21,301 bases of DNA. It comes from a virus. The notes under the pieces are model-generated. The model saw nothing but the letters and a program-made list of their open reading frames with translations. It ran no database searches and was not told the origin of the DNA. This document shows, in pieces, positions 8,215 to 16,290 of the stretch; within the stretch, counting starts at the first letter, position 1; every line of letters begins with the position of its first letter. Where the stretch lies: the IMG/VR virus record IMGVR_UViG_3300040960_000961, positions 1 to 21,301 of that record. One strand, given 5' to 3'. The position numbers and the translations under genes are program-made.

Positions 8215-10229
8215 GTAAGTTTAAATTAGTTTTAATTCTGTTAGGGTTCGTTCCTTTATTCGTAACTGGGCAGAATTATCCGCGATTCGAATTATACCAG
8301 TTAAAACAAGGTACGGATAGTGGGCAATTTATCGTAACTGGATTAGATTCGAATTTAGCATTTAATAACATATTGCGATTTCGAAGTGCTGACAGTACGC
8401 TATTAATTGGGTTGGATACGGTTGCCGTTAAATCTGATATTATATCAAGTTCGTTTATTTTCGATGCTGGATTGGGTATTGAGATTGAACAGGATGGTGA
8501 TACTTATTTATTTGAATCGCTTTCGATTGAGGATTCGATTAAAAACCAGACAGGAACATTAATTGAAAAAGGTACGCCACTATATGCAACAGGAGTTCAA
8601 GGCAACTATTGGACAGTTGCTCCAGCAGACGCTTCCGATCCGAACAAGATGCCAGTCGTAGTAATTGCTGGAGAAGATATTGCAGATGGTGGTACTGGAT
8701 TGGGTTTAATTAAAGGTCACATTAAGCAAGTATCTACTACTGGATTAGCGGATGGAGCTGAAGTGTATGTAGCGAGTGGGGGTGGTTATACGAGTACAAA
8801 ACCGACTGCGGAAGGAGTTATAATTCAGAGATTGGGTACGGTAATTAAAGGTAATAGTGCGAATGGTTCTGGTATAATTAATTTAGGAGACGAGGCGTAT
8901 TGGAATGATTATGTAGATAGGACAGAATTAGGAGATAGTTTAACTATAATTAGAGCAGATATACCATCTTTAACTGGTGTAGTGTTGACAACAACAGACC
9001 AATCTATTAGCGGAGTTAAATCTTTCCAAGATGATGTTAGTATTGATGGTGCATTGGATATTGCATATAGAGGCAATACATATTTAGGCAATTATGCTGG
9101 TAATGGAATAAGACAAGATTTAACAACTGCAAGAAATGTAATTATTGGAACAGAAGCGTATTTCACAGAAAATTATGCTAATGATAATGTTGTAATTGGG
9201 TATTTTGCTGGAAGAAATACAGAGTATGGTAGTAATGTAATTATTGGAAGCAAAGCAAATTATTTTACAAGTCCTTCCTATGTAATAGCTTCTAATGCAG
9301 TTGTAATTGGTAAGAGTGCAAAAACTACTACATCGCAGAGTGATAATTCAATTGTAATTGGGGCTAATGCTACTGGGTTGGGAGATGATACGGCAGTAAT
9401 TGGAGATGGGCAAATGACTAAATTAAATTCAAATAAATATACATTTAATGTTGACCAAGATACAACAGGGAAAAATGGTTATTTATTAGGTTTAAACAGT
9501 AGTAGTGGTGAGATTGAATTGCAAAGTTTAGGGGGAACGGCAGTATTAACAACAACTGACCAAACAATAGATGGAGTTAAAACTTTTAATGATACTATTG
9601 TAGGTATTATAGATAATGCAGCAGCAGTAGATATTCAATATGTATCAAGTGAAAGTTATTATCCAGCATTAATTAGTAATAATATAGGACAAAATTTTGT
9701 TCGCCTTAATACTAACATTAAATACGACATGACTAATAATGAGTTCACTATGGATAACTATGTATTTGATGTTGATGAAACATTAACAGGGAAACAAGGT
9801 CAAGTATTAACATTAAACTCAAGTGATGTAATTGAATTATCTCCTATAACATCTTATCATACATTAACCGCTACAATAAGAGATCAAGCATCCGATAGTG
9901 TAGTTATAATGACAATACCAACAGAATATATTGGATGTCAAATAGTAGAAACAACACAGTCATATTTTGCTGACAATTGGACTGGAGCAAGTGCGGTTAC
10001 TTTAGGTTCTATATCTGGTTCAACTTATACTAATAATGGTAATTTAATAACTGAAGTAGTTAGTAATGCTACTGGTTACAATTCTTTAGTCAGAAATACT
10101 ACTGGAGGAGTTTATGTTTATCCATACACAATTACAAGTACGGCTAAATATATTAAAATGAATCGCCCAGCATCTACTAGCGGAAGCGTAAAAACAATAA
10201 CAAATGCTATTACAATTAAATGTAATTAA
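8193..10229 (+). CDS. Secreted-type tail fibre / adhesin 1
   Basis: This 678-aa protein begins with a clear signal peptide: basic MGIKQFISKFK, hydrophobic LVLILLGFVPLFV, then TGQ at residues 25-27. Residues 28-85 form a segment related to the next two proteins. Residues about 119-217 resemble DUF2190-type phage decoration/fibre modules ('GTLIEKGTPLYATGVQGNYW'). Two 'VLTTTDQ(S/T)I-x-GVK(S/T)F' fibre repeats sit at about 264-278 and 450-464. YadA/Hia-head-like N-V-[VI]-I-G repeats lie at about 314-405, and a beta-rich C-terminal domain with two Cys closes the protein. Trimeric fibre architecture is likely. The start overlaps the upstream gene by 22 bases and no other ATG is close, so the leader is probably real. 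Why a virion fibre would carry an export signal is unclear. Confidence 0.7.
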   Translation: MGIKQFISKFKLVLILLGFVPLFVTGQNYPRFELYQLKQGTDSGQFIVTGLDSNLAFNNILRFRSADSTLLIGLDTVAVKSDIISSSFIFDAGLGIEIEQDGDTYLFESLSIEDSIKNQTGTLIEKGTPLYATGVQGNYWTVAPADASDPNKMPVVVIAGEDIADGGTGLGLIKGHIKQVSTTGLADGAEVYVASGGGYTSTKPTAEGVIIQRLGTVIKGNSANGSGIINLGDEAYWNDYVDRTELGDSLTIIRADIPSLTGVVLTTTDQSISGVKSFQDDVSIDGALDIAYRGNTYLGNYAGNGIRQDLTTARNVIIGTEAYFTENYANDNVVIGYFAGRNTEYGSNVIIGSKANYFTSPSYVIASNAVVIGKSAKTTTSQSDNSIVIGANATGLGDDTAVIGDGQMTKLNSNKYTFNVDQDTTGKNGYLLGLNSSSGEIELQSLGGTAVLTTTDQTIDGVKTFNDTIVGIIDNAAAVDIQYVSSESYYPALISNNIGQNFVRLNTNIKYDMTNNEFTMDNYVFDVDETLTGKQGQVLTLNSSDVIELSPITSYHTLTATIRDQASDSVVIMTIPTEYIGCQIVETTQSYFADNWTGASAVTLGSISGSTYTNNGNLITEVVSNATGYNSLVRNTTGGVYVYPYTITSTAKYIKMNRPASTSGSVKTITNAITIKCN

Positions 10230-10230
10230 A

Positions 10231-12174
10231 ATGAAACGAATATTAATCATATTAGGTCTATTCGCATCGGTAACAACCTTTGCCCAATCGCCCAGGATCA
10301 AACTGAATCAGATTACAAAAGACACGGTTAAAGGTTCGGTTCTAATTAGCTCTCCATCCGATTCTGGAATGGTTTATTCACGAGATTTTTATGTCGCATA
10401 CGGAGCGGATACGGTTCTGATTCTGTACGGAGACACATTAGCAGCCACATCTGGAATAATTAGTTCGGTTTTATCCGATGGTGTGACCATTACCGGGGAC
10501 GGAACGAGTGGGAATGAATTGAAGGTGGATACGGCTACGGTTATAAGTACGATACAAGGCTTGGTAGATTCTTTATCTAATTACGTTACTTTATCTGGAA
10601 CAGAAACGATTTCAGGAGCAAAGACCTTTACATCGGATTTAAATGTAGATGCCAAGATAGCGTTGAATGCTGGAGATGACAATATCGTAATCGGAGATGG
10701 TGCTGGTGCGAGTTTAGTTAGTGGTCAAGCATTAGGGAATTTGTTAGTTGGAAAGGGTGCTGGTGCTGCAATAAATAGTGGGGATTATAACGTAGCAACT
10801 GGTTATGAAGCGTTATATTCCGCAACAACAGCTTCTAATAACACAGCGAACGGTTTTCAAGCGTTATATTCCACCACAACAGGGAGTGATAATGTAGCTA
10901 ATGGTTATTATGCATTACGTTCCAACCTATCCGGAGATCGTAATTTAGCCAACGGTTGGGTAGCTTTGTATAACCTCAATTCTGGTTCAGACAACCAAGG
11001 CTACGGTTTTCAAGCTGGTCGATATTTATTTGATGGCACTACTGCATTAACAACTGCCAACGGTTCATTATTTCTTGGTAATAACACAAGAGCATCCGCA
11101 AATGGAAACAGTAACGAAATAGTCATAGGTACGGATGCGATAGGTAATGGAAGTAACTCTGTAACAATAGGTAATGATGGAACGATAGGTACTGCTACAA
11201 GTAAAACTATATTGAATGGTAACATAGGAATTGGTACGACAACTAATAATGGTGCTAAAGTTGTATTTAAAGGGGCAAATGCAATACCTGCTACAACAGG
11301 AACTACAACAACTGCAATTTTAAGATTATCAAGCGGAACAGGTTTATACAATGTTTTAGATTTTGGAACAAATGAAGCAGAAGATTATTCTTGGATACAA
11401 TCAACGAGAGCAAATAGTTTAGCAATTTATGATAGATTATTAATTCAGCCAAATGGTGGTGCAGTTAGAATAGGCGGAACAGCTGCAACATCTTACAAAT
11501 TACTTGTTGATGGGACACTTGGAGTTACAGGAGCAGCTACCTTTTCGAGTAATGTTACGGCAAACGGCAACGTAGGAATTGGTACTAGTAGTCCTCAAGC
11601 TATACTTCATGTTTCAAATGGAGGGGCTGAAGGCATTGAATTTGGTTCAGGATATGTACCCGGTGCAAACTTATTTCAGAATTATAATAGGGCAACAAGT
11701 CAATTTGTTAAAGAAGTGCATTATGCTTCTGAATATCAATTTTGGACTGGCAACGTAGGAATTGAAACGACTTCACCATCCTACAAACTTCATGTTAATG
11801 GTTCTGTTGCAGGTGTAGGAGCATATAATAACTTATCTGATGTTAATTATAAAAAGAATATAAATGATTTAGAATTAGGATTAGATATAGTTAAACAGTT
11901 AAGACCGATAACATATAATTGGATTAATGAAGAATATGGTACAAGAACTAATATTGGTTTTATTGCCCAAGAAGTAGAATCTGTATTACCTAACATAGTA
12001 ACAACAGCTGATGATAATGTTAAATCTATGGCTACAACAGATTTAATACCAATACTAACTAAAGCTATTCAAGAACAACAAACGATTATAGAAACCCAAG
12101 AACAAAAGATACAAGAATTAGAAACTCTACTACAAACTTTAGTAAGTAGAATAGAAACATTAGAAAATAAATAA
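10231..12174 (+). CDS. Secreted-type tail fibre 2 with S74 intramolecular chaperone
   Basis: I choose ATG 10231 rather than the in-frame ATG at 10204. It lies two bases after the previous stop and begins a perfect Bacteroidota signal peptide, MKRILIILGLFASVTTFAQ. The product is 647 aa. A 'SGTETISGAKTFTSDLNV' fibre repeat (about 122-139) follows the N-terminal domain. YadA-head-like repeats 'N-x-A-x-G-x-x-A-L-Y-x-x-x-T/N' fill about 151-317, and 'GNVGIGTSSPQ' fibre repeats come later. The end is a Peptidase_S74 (endosialidase-type) chaperone starting at Ser536. The sequence SDVNYKKN keeps the Ser and the Lys five residues later that make the self-cleavage dyad. A C-terminal coiled coil (about 610-647) would trimerise the chaperone. 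Confidence 0.8.
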   Translation: MKRILIILGLFASVTTFAQSPRIKLNQITKDTVKGSVLISSPSDSGMVYSRDFYVAYGADTVLILYGDTLAATSGIISSVLSDGVTITGDGTSGNELKVDTATVISTIQGLVDSLSNYVTLSGTETISGAKTFTSDLNVDAKIALNAGDDNIVIGDGAGASLVSGQALGNLLVGKGAGAAINSGDYNVATGYEALYSATTASNNTANGFQALYSTTTGSDNVANGYYALRSNLSGDRNLANGWVALYNLNSGSDNQGYGFQAGRYLFDGTTALTTANGSLFLGNNTRASANGNSNEIVIGTDAIGNGSNSVTIGNDGTIGTATSKTILNGNIGIGTTTNNGAKVVFKGANAIPATTGTTTTAILRLSSGTGLYNVLDFGTNEAEDYSWIQSTRANSLAIYDRLLIQPNGGAVRIGGTAATSYKLLVDGTLGVTGAATFSSNVTANGNVGIGTSSPQAILHVSNGGAEGIEFGSGYVPGANLFQNYNRATSQFVKEVHYASEYQFWTGNVGIETTSPSYKLHVNGSVAGVGAYNNLSDVNYKKNINDLELGLDIVKQLRPITYNWINEEYGTRTNIGFIAQEVESVLPNIVTTADDNVKSMATTDLIPILTKAIQEQQTIIETQEQKIQELETLLQTLVSRIETLENK

Positions 12175-12186
12175 ATTAATATACTT

Positions 12187-12882
12187 ATGAAAACAGCATT
12201 TCACATCGTTATTTTTACTGTTCTTTTTCTTATTACGTCTACTGTAAAAGGACAGATTCCTGACACAATTTATATAGAATCTTATAACTCTGAAAGTTCT
12301 GTTGTGTTAGGTTTATTACAGTCATCGGGAACATCTGATGCTACTATATCTTCTGATTATTATATTTTGTATGAAGGTACATACTATCCAAATATAGAGC
12401 AGACTGTAATATCTCCTATTGATAGAAGGTTTACAACACAACAGGCTGTAGATTATTTAGTTAAGTTGATAGAAACGGTAGAGAGTAGGATTTGGTATAA
12501 CCAAGCCACAGTCTTAAAAAATTTAGATGTGAATGAGATATACCCAACGGTTAATAGATTATTAGATTCTTTGGGTAGTAGTGGTTATTATGCTGTTATG
12601 GCTGATAAGTACGGTAGTAATTTTGATGGAATTTGGCAGGTAGATGTAGGGGATGTTAGTTATTATTTAGATTTTACTGAAACAGGAGTTGTTACTGAAG
12701 TAGATAGTAGTTTTGTTCCGCTCCCCCAAAAAAGTGCGGGAGCGTACCTCATAAAAACTTTAGGAAGATTTGTACTAACTAATATAGAAGGTTTACCAAC
12801 CCCTATAACCTTTACAAAAAGTTTAGATAGTAGTTTTTACTACAATGAAACTAAAACTATTAAAATACAAAAATTACTGTAA
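12187..12882 (+). CDS. Secreted-type protein 3 of the fibre cluster, unknown function
   Basis: This 231-aa protein has a signal peptide (MKTAFHIVIFTVLFLITSTVKGQ) and then a segment (residues about 25-75) of the same general pattern as the start of the two preceding fibres: a Ser-rich stretch followed by '(S)SDYYILYEG'. The middle has a helix 'QQAVDYLVKLIETVESRIWY' (about 79-99), and the rest is beta-rich. No S74 chaperone or fibre repeats are present. Residues about 178-188 are encoded by an unusually GC-rich palindromic stretch. It may be a short accessory fibre tip or a secreted effector. I do not recognise the family. It ends three bases before the next gene. Confidence 0.6.
   Translation: MKTAFHIVIFTVLFLITSTVKGQIPDTIYIESYNSESSVVLGLLQSSGTSDATISSDYYILYEGTYYPNIEQTVISPIDRRFTTQQAVDYLVKLIETVESRIWYNQATVLKNLDVNEIYPTVNRLLDSLGSSGYYAVMADKYGSNFDGIWQVDVGDVSYYLDFTETGVVTEVDSSFVPLPQKSAGAYLIKTLGRFVLTNIEGLPTPITFTKSLDSSFYYNETKTIKIQKLL
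12719..12744 (+). repeat. GC-rich 7-bp inverted repeat inside a coding region
   Basis: CGCTCCC (12719-12725) is the exact reverse complement of GGGAGCG (12738-12744), separated by 12 bases. It stands out in a very AT-rich gene and uses codons (CTC, CCC, GCG) rare elsewhere here. There is no T-tract behind it, so it does not look like an intrinsic terminator. Confidence 0.6.
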
Positions 12883-12884
12883 CT

Positions 12885-12903
12885 ATGACAAAATACAGAA
12901 TTT
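12885..12903 (+). repeat. 19-bp direct repeat, copy 1
   Basis: ATGACAAAATACAGAATTT at the start of the 69-aa gene is identical to 18806-18824. The two copies flank the long-fibre, second-fibre and glycosyltransferase block. Confidence 0.8.
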
Positions 12904-13094
12904 ACAAACAACTAATACCTGCCCCATTTAATGCTAATGACCCTCATTGGGCAAAAAGACAGGTATGGGTACAGAAACTAAATAGTACAGATACGATAGA
13001 TGAGTTTGATACAGAGGCAGAGGCACAAGCCTATGCCGATGAACTAACACAGGCAGACCCGACCTCTCGTATTTATGAGATACGTCAAGTGTAA
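12885..13094 (+). CDS. Small conserved-type phage protein, unknown
   Basis: This 69-aa soluble protein starts MTKYRIYKQLIPAPFNANDP and contains HWAKRQVWVQKL, then an acidic helix 'EFDTEAEAQAYADELTQADP' and a closing strand 'SRIYEIRQV'. The strand-helix-strand order suggests a small compact domain. It lies between the secreted-type fibre cluster and the long fibre. The first 19 bases of the gene recur exactly at 18806-18824 at the start of a nine-codon remnant. I do not recognise the family. A role as a small fibre-linked accessory protein is inferred only from location. Confidence 0.55.
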   Translation: MTKYRIYKQLIPAPFNANDPHWAKRQVWVQKLNSTDTIDEFDTEAEAQAYADELTQADPTSRIYEIRQV

Positions 13095-13112
13095 AATGTG
13101 CGGGAGAGGCTC

Positions 13113-13120
13113 TATTTATA
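13113..13120 (+). promoter_or_regulatory. Promoter-like TATTTATA box upstream of the long fibre
   Basis: TATTTATA followed by TATAAAA lies in the 46-base gap before the 1049-aa fibre gene, 20 bases ahead of its ATG. The same octamer recurs at 18852, 19193 and 19683, each time in an intergenic gap. Its role as a promoter is inference from this distribution and its -10-like character. Confidence 0.4.
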
Positions 13121-13140
13121 TATAAAACAAACTATACCGT

Positions 13141-16100
13141 ATGCGTACCATAGGTAATCTAACAATATCAGGTTCATTAAATACAAGTGGTTCTATAAGA
13201 GCAACTACCTTTATAGGAGTTGTGAGTTCTTCTGCCCAACTTTCTACAGAGATATCAGGAGCATTTACGTCTACCTCTGCCTCACTTGCTTCTGATATAC
13301 AGAACAATGATACACGATTATCTACCTTGGAGGGTAAGACCTTGGTGAGTTCTTCTGCACAAATATCTTATACAGGTATTACAGATATACCTAATGGGAT
13401 TGTGAGTTCTTCTGCCCAACTTTCTATAACAGAATCCCAAATAAGTGATTTAACTCATTATACTAACTCCGATACTTTATCTTATATTAATAGTATAGGA
13501 GTTGTATCAGGTTCTGCTCAAATAACTCTTTCTTCTGCTACAGGTAATTTAACAGCAGTAAGAATATCAGATTTTGATACAGAGGTTTCTAATAATACTT
13601 CTGTAGTTGCAAATACAGCAAAAGTAGGTTATACAGATGCTTTAGTTAAAGCAAAACTGAATACAGAGTCTGTTTTAAGTGGTTCTATTACATCTGCTAA
13701 AATAACAGATGTAGATGCATTTTCACAATCAGGAACTTATGCTAATTTAAGAGCGCAAGGAACTACAGCATCTGATGTTGGTTTAGGTAATGTTACAAAC
13801 GAGTCTAAGGCAACGATGTTTACAAATGCTGCTTTGACAGGAAATCCAACAGCACCTACCCAAACAGGAACTGACGATTCTACTAAAATTGCAACAACTG
13901 CATTTGTACAGGGTAGAATTGATACTATAATAGGAACTGCGGGTTCTGCATTAGATACGTTAGGAGAACTGTCAGCTTCGTTATCTAATGACCAAGATGC
14001 TTTAGTTTCACTTACCACTACGGTAGGTACTAAATTAGCAAAATCTTCAAACTTATCAGATTTAACAAATGTTGTAACAGCAAGGACAAACTTAGGATTA
14101 GGTACTGCTGCAACAACAAATTCTACCGCTTATGCTACGGCAGCTCAAGGTACTAATGCTGATACTGCTTACAGTTGGGGAGACCATTCTTTAGAAGGAT
14201 ACACAACTTGCATAGGTGATATAACAGGAGTAACAGCAGGAACAGGACTCACAGGAGGAGGTACAAGTGGAACAGTAACCGTATCTCACGCTGATACGTC
14301 TACATTAACAGGTGCGCAAGGTAGTGCAGGTATAGCATCTATCACAGTAGATGCTTTAGGTCACGTTACGGCTGTAACAACAGCAACATATTGCACTACA
14401 GACACTAATACCACTTATACCGCAAATGAAATGCTTACTTGCATTAAGACTGTGGATGGAGCAGGTAGTGGACTTGATGCGGATACTTTGGATGGTTTAG
14501 ATTCTTCTCAATTTTTGAGAAGTGATACTTCTGATACGTTCAATGGAACTCTATCTGTATCGGGTAATATTGAATCATCAAATCAAATATCTGTTAATAA
14601 CAGAACAGCTATTTCAGTTGCACATTGGTCAGCTCCTTCGACAACTACAGGTGCTATAAAAATACAAATACCTGGTTTGCATATTGGCAATTATAGTATG
14701 TTAGTATTGAGAATTACTGTATATGAATATAACTCAACAGCTGCTACAATTTACTATGTTTCAGGACATGATTGGACATCAGGATGGTATAATAATGGAG
14801 TTATAAAAATCGGTAATGGAAACAAAGATATAAGTTTAGGTTATGATTCTAATTATGATTATATTATAGTAGGTGATACATCATCTTCTTGGTCTTATGG
14901 GCATGTAACCGTAGATGTAATGTCTCATCCAAGTTTCTATAGTAGCCTGATGGATATTACATCAGGATGGAACATAACCCAAGAGACATCACTATCAGGC
15001 ATTACAACTCAGAGTGTAATAAATAAAAGAGTGCTTACAACATCAGATGAAGGGTCAGGAAATGGACTTGATGCAGACTTATTAGATGGACAACAAGGTT
15101 CTTATTATTTAGATTATAATAACTTTACTAATAAACCTACAATACCCACCAATAACAACCAACTTACGAATGGGGCAGGGTACTGTACAACAGATACTAC
15201 TTATACCGCAAATGAAATGCTTACTTGCATTAAGACTGTGGATGGAGCAGGTAGTGGACTTGATGCAGATTTGTTGGATGGTAATCAAGCAAGTGCGTTT
15301 TATTTAGCTACAAACCCAAGTGGATACACAACTTGTACAGGAACTCTAACAGGCACAGGAACATCAGGATATATATCAAAGTGGAATGGAAGTACATCTC
15401 AAACTAATTCTGTTATTTATGATAATGGTACAAACGTAGGAATTGGTACGACTAATCCTTTATCTAAATTGCAAGTTGGTACAAGAGGAACTAATAGTGC
15501 TTTATCGCTTGGGCTTACTGATGCTATTTTATTTGATTTTTACAATGATAATTCTCCTTTTAAAAGACACGGAGTAATAATATCTCAAGCTGCAGACGCA
15601 AGTGAGTCTGTTTTGGATTTTAATACAAAAGCAGCCAACGGAACAAATACCACTAAGATGACTATTTTAGGAAACGGCAACGTAGGGATAGGTACTACTA
15701 CTCCTGCTGCGAACTTGGATGTAAATGGGAGTGGTAGATTCAACGGTAGCTTAATAGTAAATACTGGTAATATACTTAGTTTAGACCAAAATTATAATGT
15801 GCATGGATATCTAAAATTCTCAGTTACCGACTTTGGAAGTGAAAATTCTTTTGGAATGTATGGTTATTATGGCCTTGCTTTTCAGACAAGGCAAGGCATA
15901 GGAATTGTACTTAAAGGAAACTCTAACAACGTAGGTATAGGTACTACGTCTCCATCCACCAAACTTGAAGTGAACGGTACAGCTACAGTTACTACCATTG
16001 TAGAAACATCTGCATTAAGATTTAAGGAAAATATAAATACTATAGAAGATACATCTATTATAGATAAGTTAAGACCTGTCTCTTTTGATTGGAAAGACTC

Positions 16101-16290
16101 TAAAGAAACAGAATATGGGTTTATAGCAGAAGAAGTTTATGATTTAGATACTACTCTTGTTACAAAAAGTGGGGAAGATGAACTACAAGGTGTAAAGTAC
16201 ACAAAACTAATACCTCTACTTGTTAAAAAAGTGCAGGAGCAGGACAAACAAATAAATAAACTAAAAGATTTACTAAATGGCAACACTTAA
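13141..16290 (+). CDS. Long tail fibre with S74 intramolecular chaperone
   Basis: This 1049-aa repetitive fibre has no signal peptide. Residues about 27-130 carry 'VSSSAQ(L/I)' repeats, the first two encoded by 27-bp identical stretches. Residues about 195-360 contain standard phage fibre units such as 'DVGLGNVTNESK', 'NAALTGNPTAPTQTGTDDST', 'LGLGTAATTNST' and 'TAYSWGDHSLEGYTT'. Repeats with regularly placed Cys follow, at about 360-475 and 675-755 ('YCTTDT', 'EMLTCIKTVDGAGSGLDAD'), and then three 'N-V-G-I-G-T-T-x-P' repeats. The C-terminus is a Peptidase_S74 chaperone from Ser957 (SALRFKEN), which keeps Ser and Lys five residues apart, followed by 'GFIAEEVYDLD' and a terminal coiled coil. 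It should trimerise and self-cleave. It overlaps the next gene by 14 bases. Confidence 0.85.
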   Translation: MRTIGNLTISGSLNTSGSIRATTFIGVVSSSAQLSTEISGAFTSTSASLASDIQNNDTRLSTLEGKTLVSSSAQISYTGITDIPNGIVSSSAQLSITESQISDLTHYTNSDTLSYINSIGVVSGSAQITLSSATGNLTAVRISDFDTEVSNNTSVVANTAKVGYTDALVKAKLNTESVLSGSITSAKITDVDAFSQSGTYANLRAQGTTASDVGLGNVTNESKATMFTNAALTGNPTAPTQTGTDDSTKIATTAFVQGRIDTIIGTAGSALDTLGELSASLSNDQDALVSLTTTVGTKLAKSSNLSDLTNVVTARTNLGLGTAATTNSTAYATAAQGTNADTAYSWGDHSLEGYTTCIGDITGVTAGTGLTGGGTSGTVTVSHADTSTLTGAQGSAGIASITVDALGHVTAVTTATYCTTDTNTTYTANEMLTCIKTVDGAGSGLDADTLDGLDSSQFLRSDTSDTFNGTLSVSGNIESSNQISVNNRTAISVAHWSAPSTTTGAIKIQIPGLHIGNYSMLVLRITVYEYNSTAATIYYVSGHDWTSGWYNNGVIKIGNGNKDISLGYDSNYDYIIVGDTSSSWSYGHVTVDVMSHPSFYSSLMDITSGWNITQETSLSGITTQSVINKRVLTTSDEGSGNGLDADLLDGQQGSYYLDYNNFTNKPTIPTNNNQLTNGAGYCTTDTTYTANEMLTCIKTVDGAGSGLDADLLDGNQASAFYLATNPSGYTTCTGTLTGTGTSGYISKWNGSTSQTNSVIYDNGTNVGIGTTNPLSKLQVGTRGTNSALSLGLTDAILFDFYNDNSPFKRHGVIISQAADASESVLDFNTKAANGTNTTKMTILGNGNVGIGTTTPAANLDVNGSGRFNGSLIVNTGNILSLDQNYNVHGYLKFSVTDFGSENSFGMYGYYGLAFQTRQGIGIVLKGNSNNVGIGTTSPSTKLEVNGTATVTTIVETSALRFKENINTIEDTSIIDKLRPVSFDWKDSKETEYGFIAEEVYDLDTTLVTKSGEDELQGVKYTKLIPLLVKKVQEQDKQINKLKDLLNGNT
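13220..13246 (+). repeat. 27-bp direct repeat in long fibre, copy 1
   Basis: This stretch, encoding the VSSSAQLS unit, is identical to 13400-13426. The spacing is exactly 180 bases (60 codons), and a degenerate third unit lies near 13345. It reflects duplication of a shaft module. Confidence 0.8.
13400..13426 (+). repeat. 27-bp direct repeat in long fibre, copy 2
   Basis: Second exact copy of 13220-13246, in the same reading frame, encoding VSSSAQLS in the long fibre. Confidence 0.8.
14413..14480 (+). repeat. 68-bp direct repeat in long fibre, copy 1
   Basis: This stretch encodes the TYTANEML-TCIKTVDGAGSG-LDA unit and is identical at all 68 positions to 15199-15266. Perfect identity against otherwise diverged fibre repeats points to recent duplication or gene conversion. 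Confidence 0.85.
15199..15266 (+). repeat. 68-bp direct repeat in long fibre, copy 2
   Basis: Second exact copy of 14413-14480, in the same frame and 786 bases downstream (262 codons). Recombination between the copies would delete an in-frame shaft segment. Confidence 0.85.

Noticed and set aside
10204-10230. Upstream ATG at 10204 as the start of fibre 2
   Set aside because: It would add nine residues that disrupt the signal peptide and would lie inside the previous gene. ATG 10231 directly after the stop gives a perfect leader.
11010-11351. Hydrophobic 113-codon minus-strand frame
   Set aside because: It is the mirror of YadA-like fibre repeats. The Val/Pro/Leu-rich composition is an artefact of reading repetitive Gly/Asn/Thr codons backwards.
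12719-12750. GC-rich hairpin as a transcription terminator
   Set aside because: It lies inside an open reading frame and is followed by an A-rich, not T-rich, stretch.
13141-15360. Regularly repeated short sequences that could suggest a CRISPR array
   Set aside because: The repeats are in frame, of unequal spacing and encode known fibre units. There is no constant repeat with variable spacers of uniform length.
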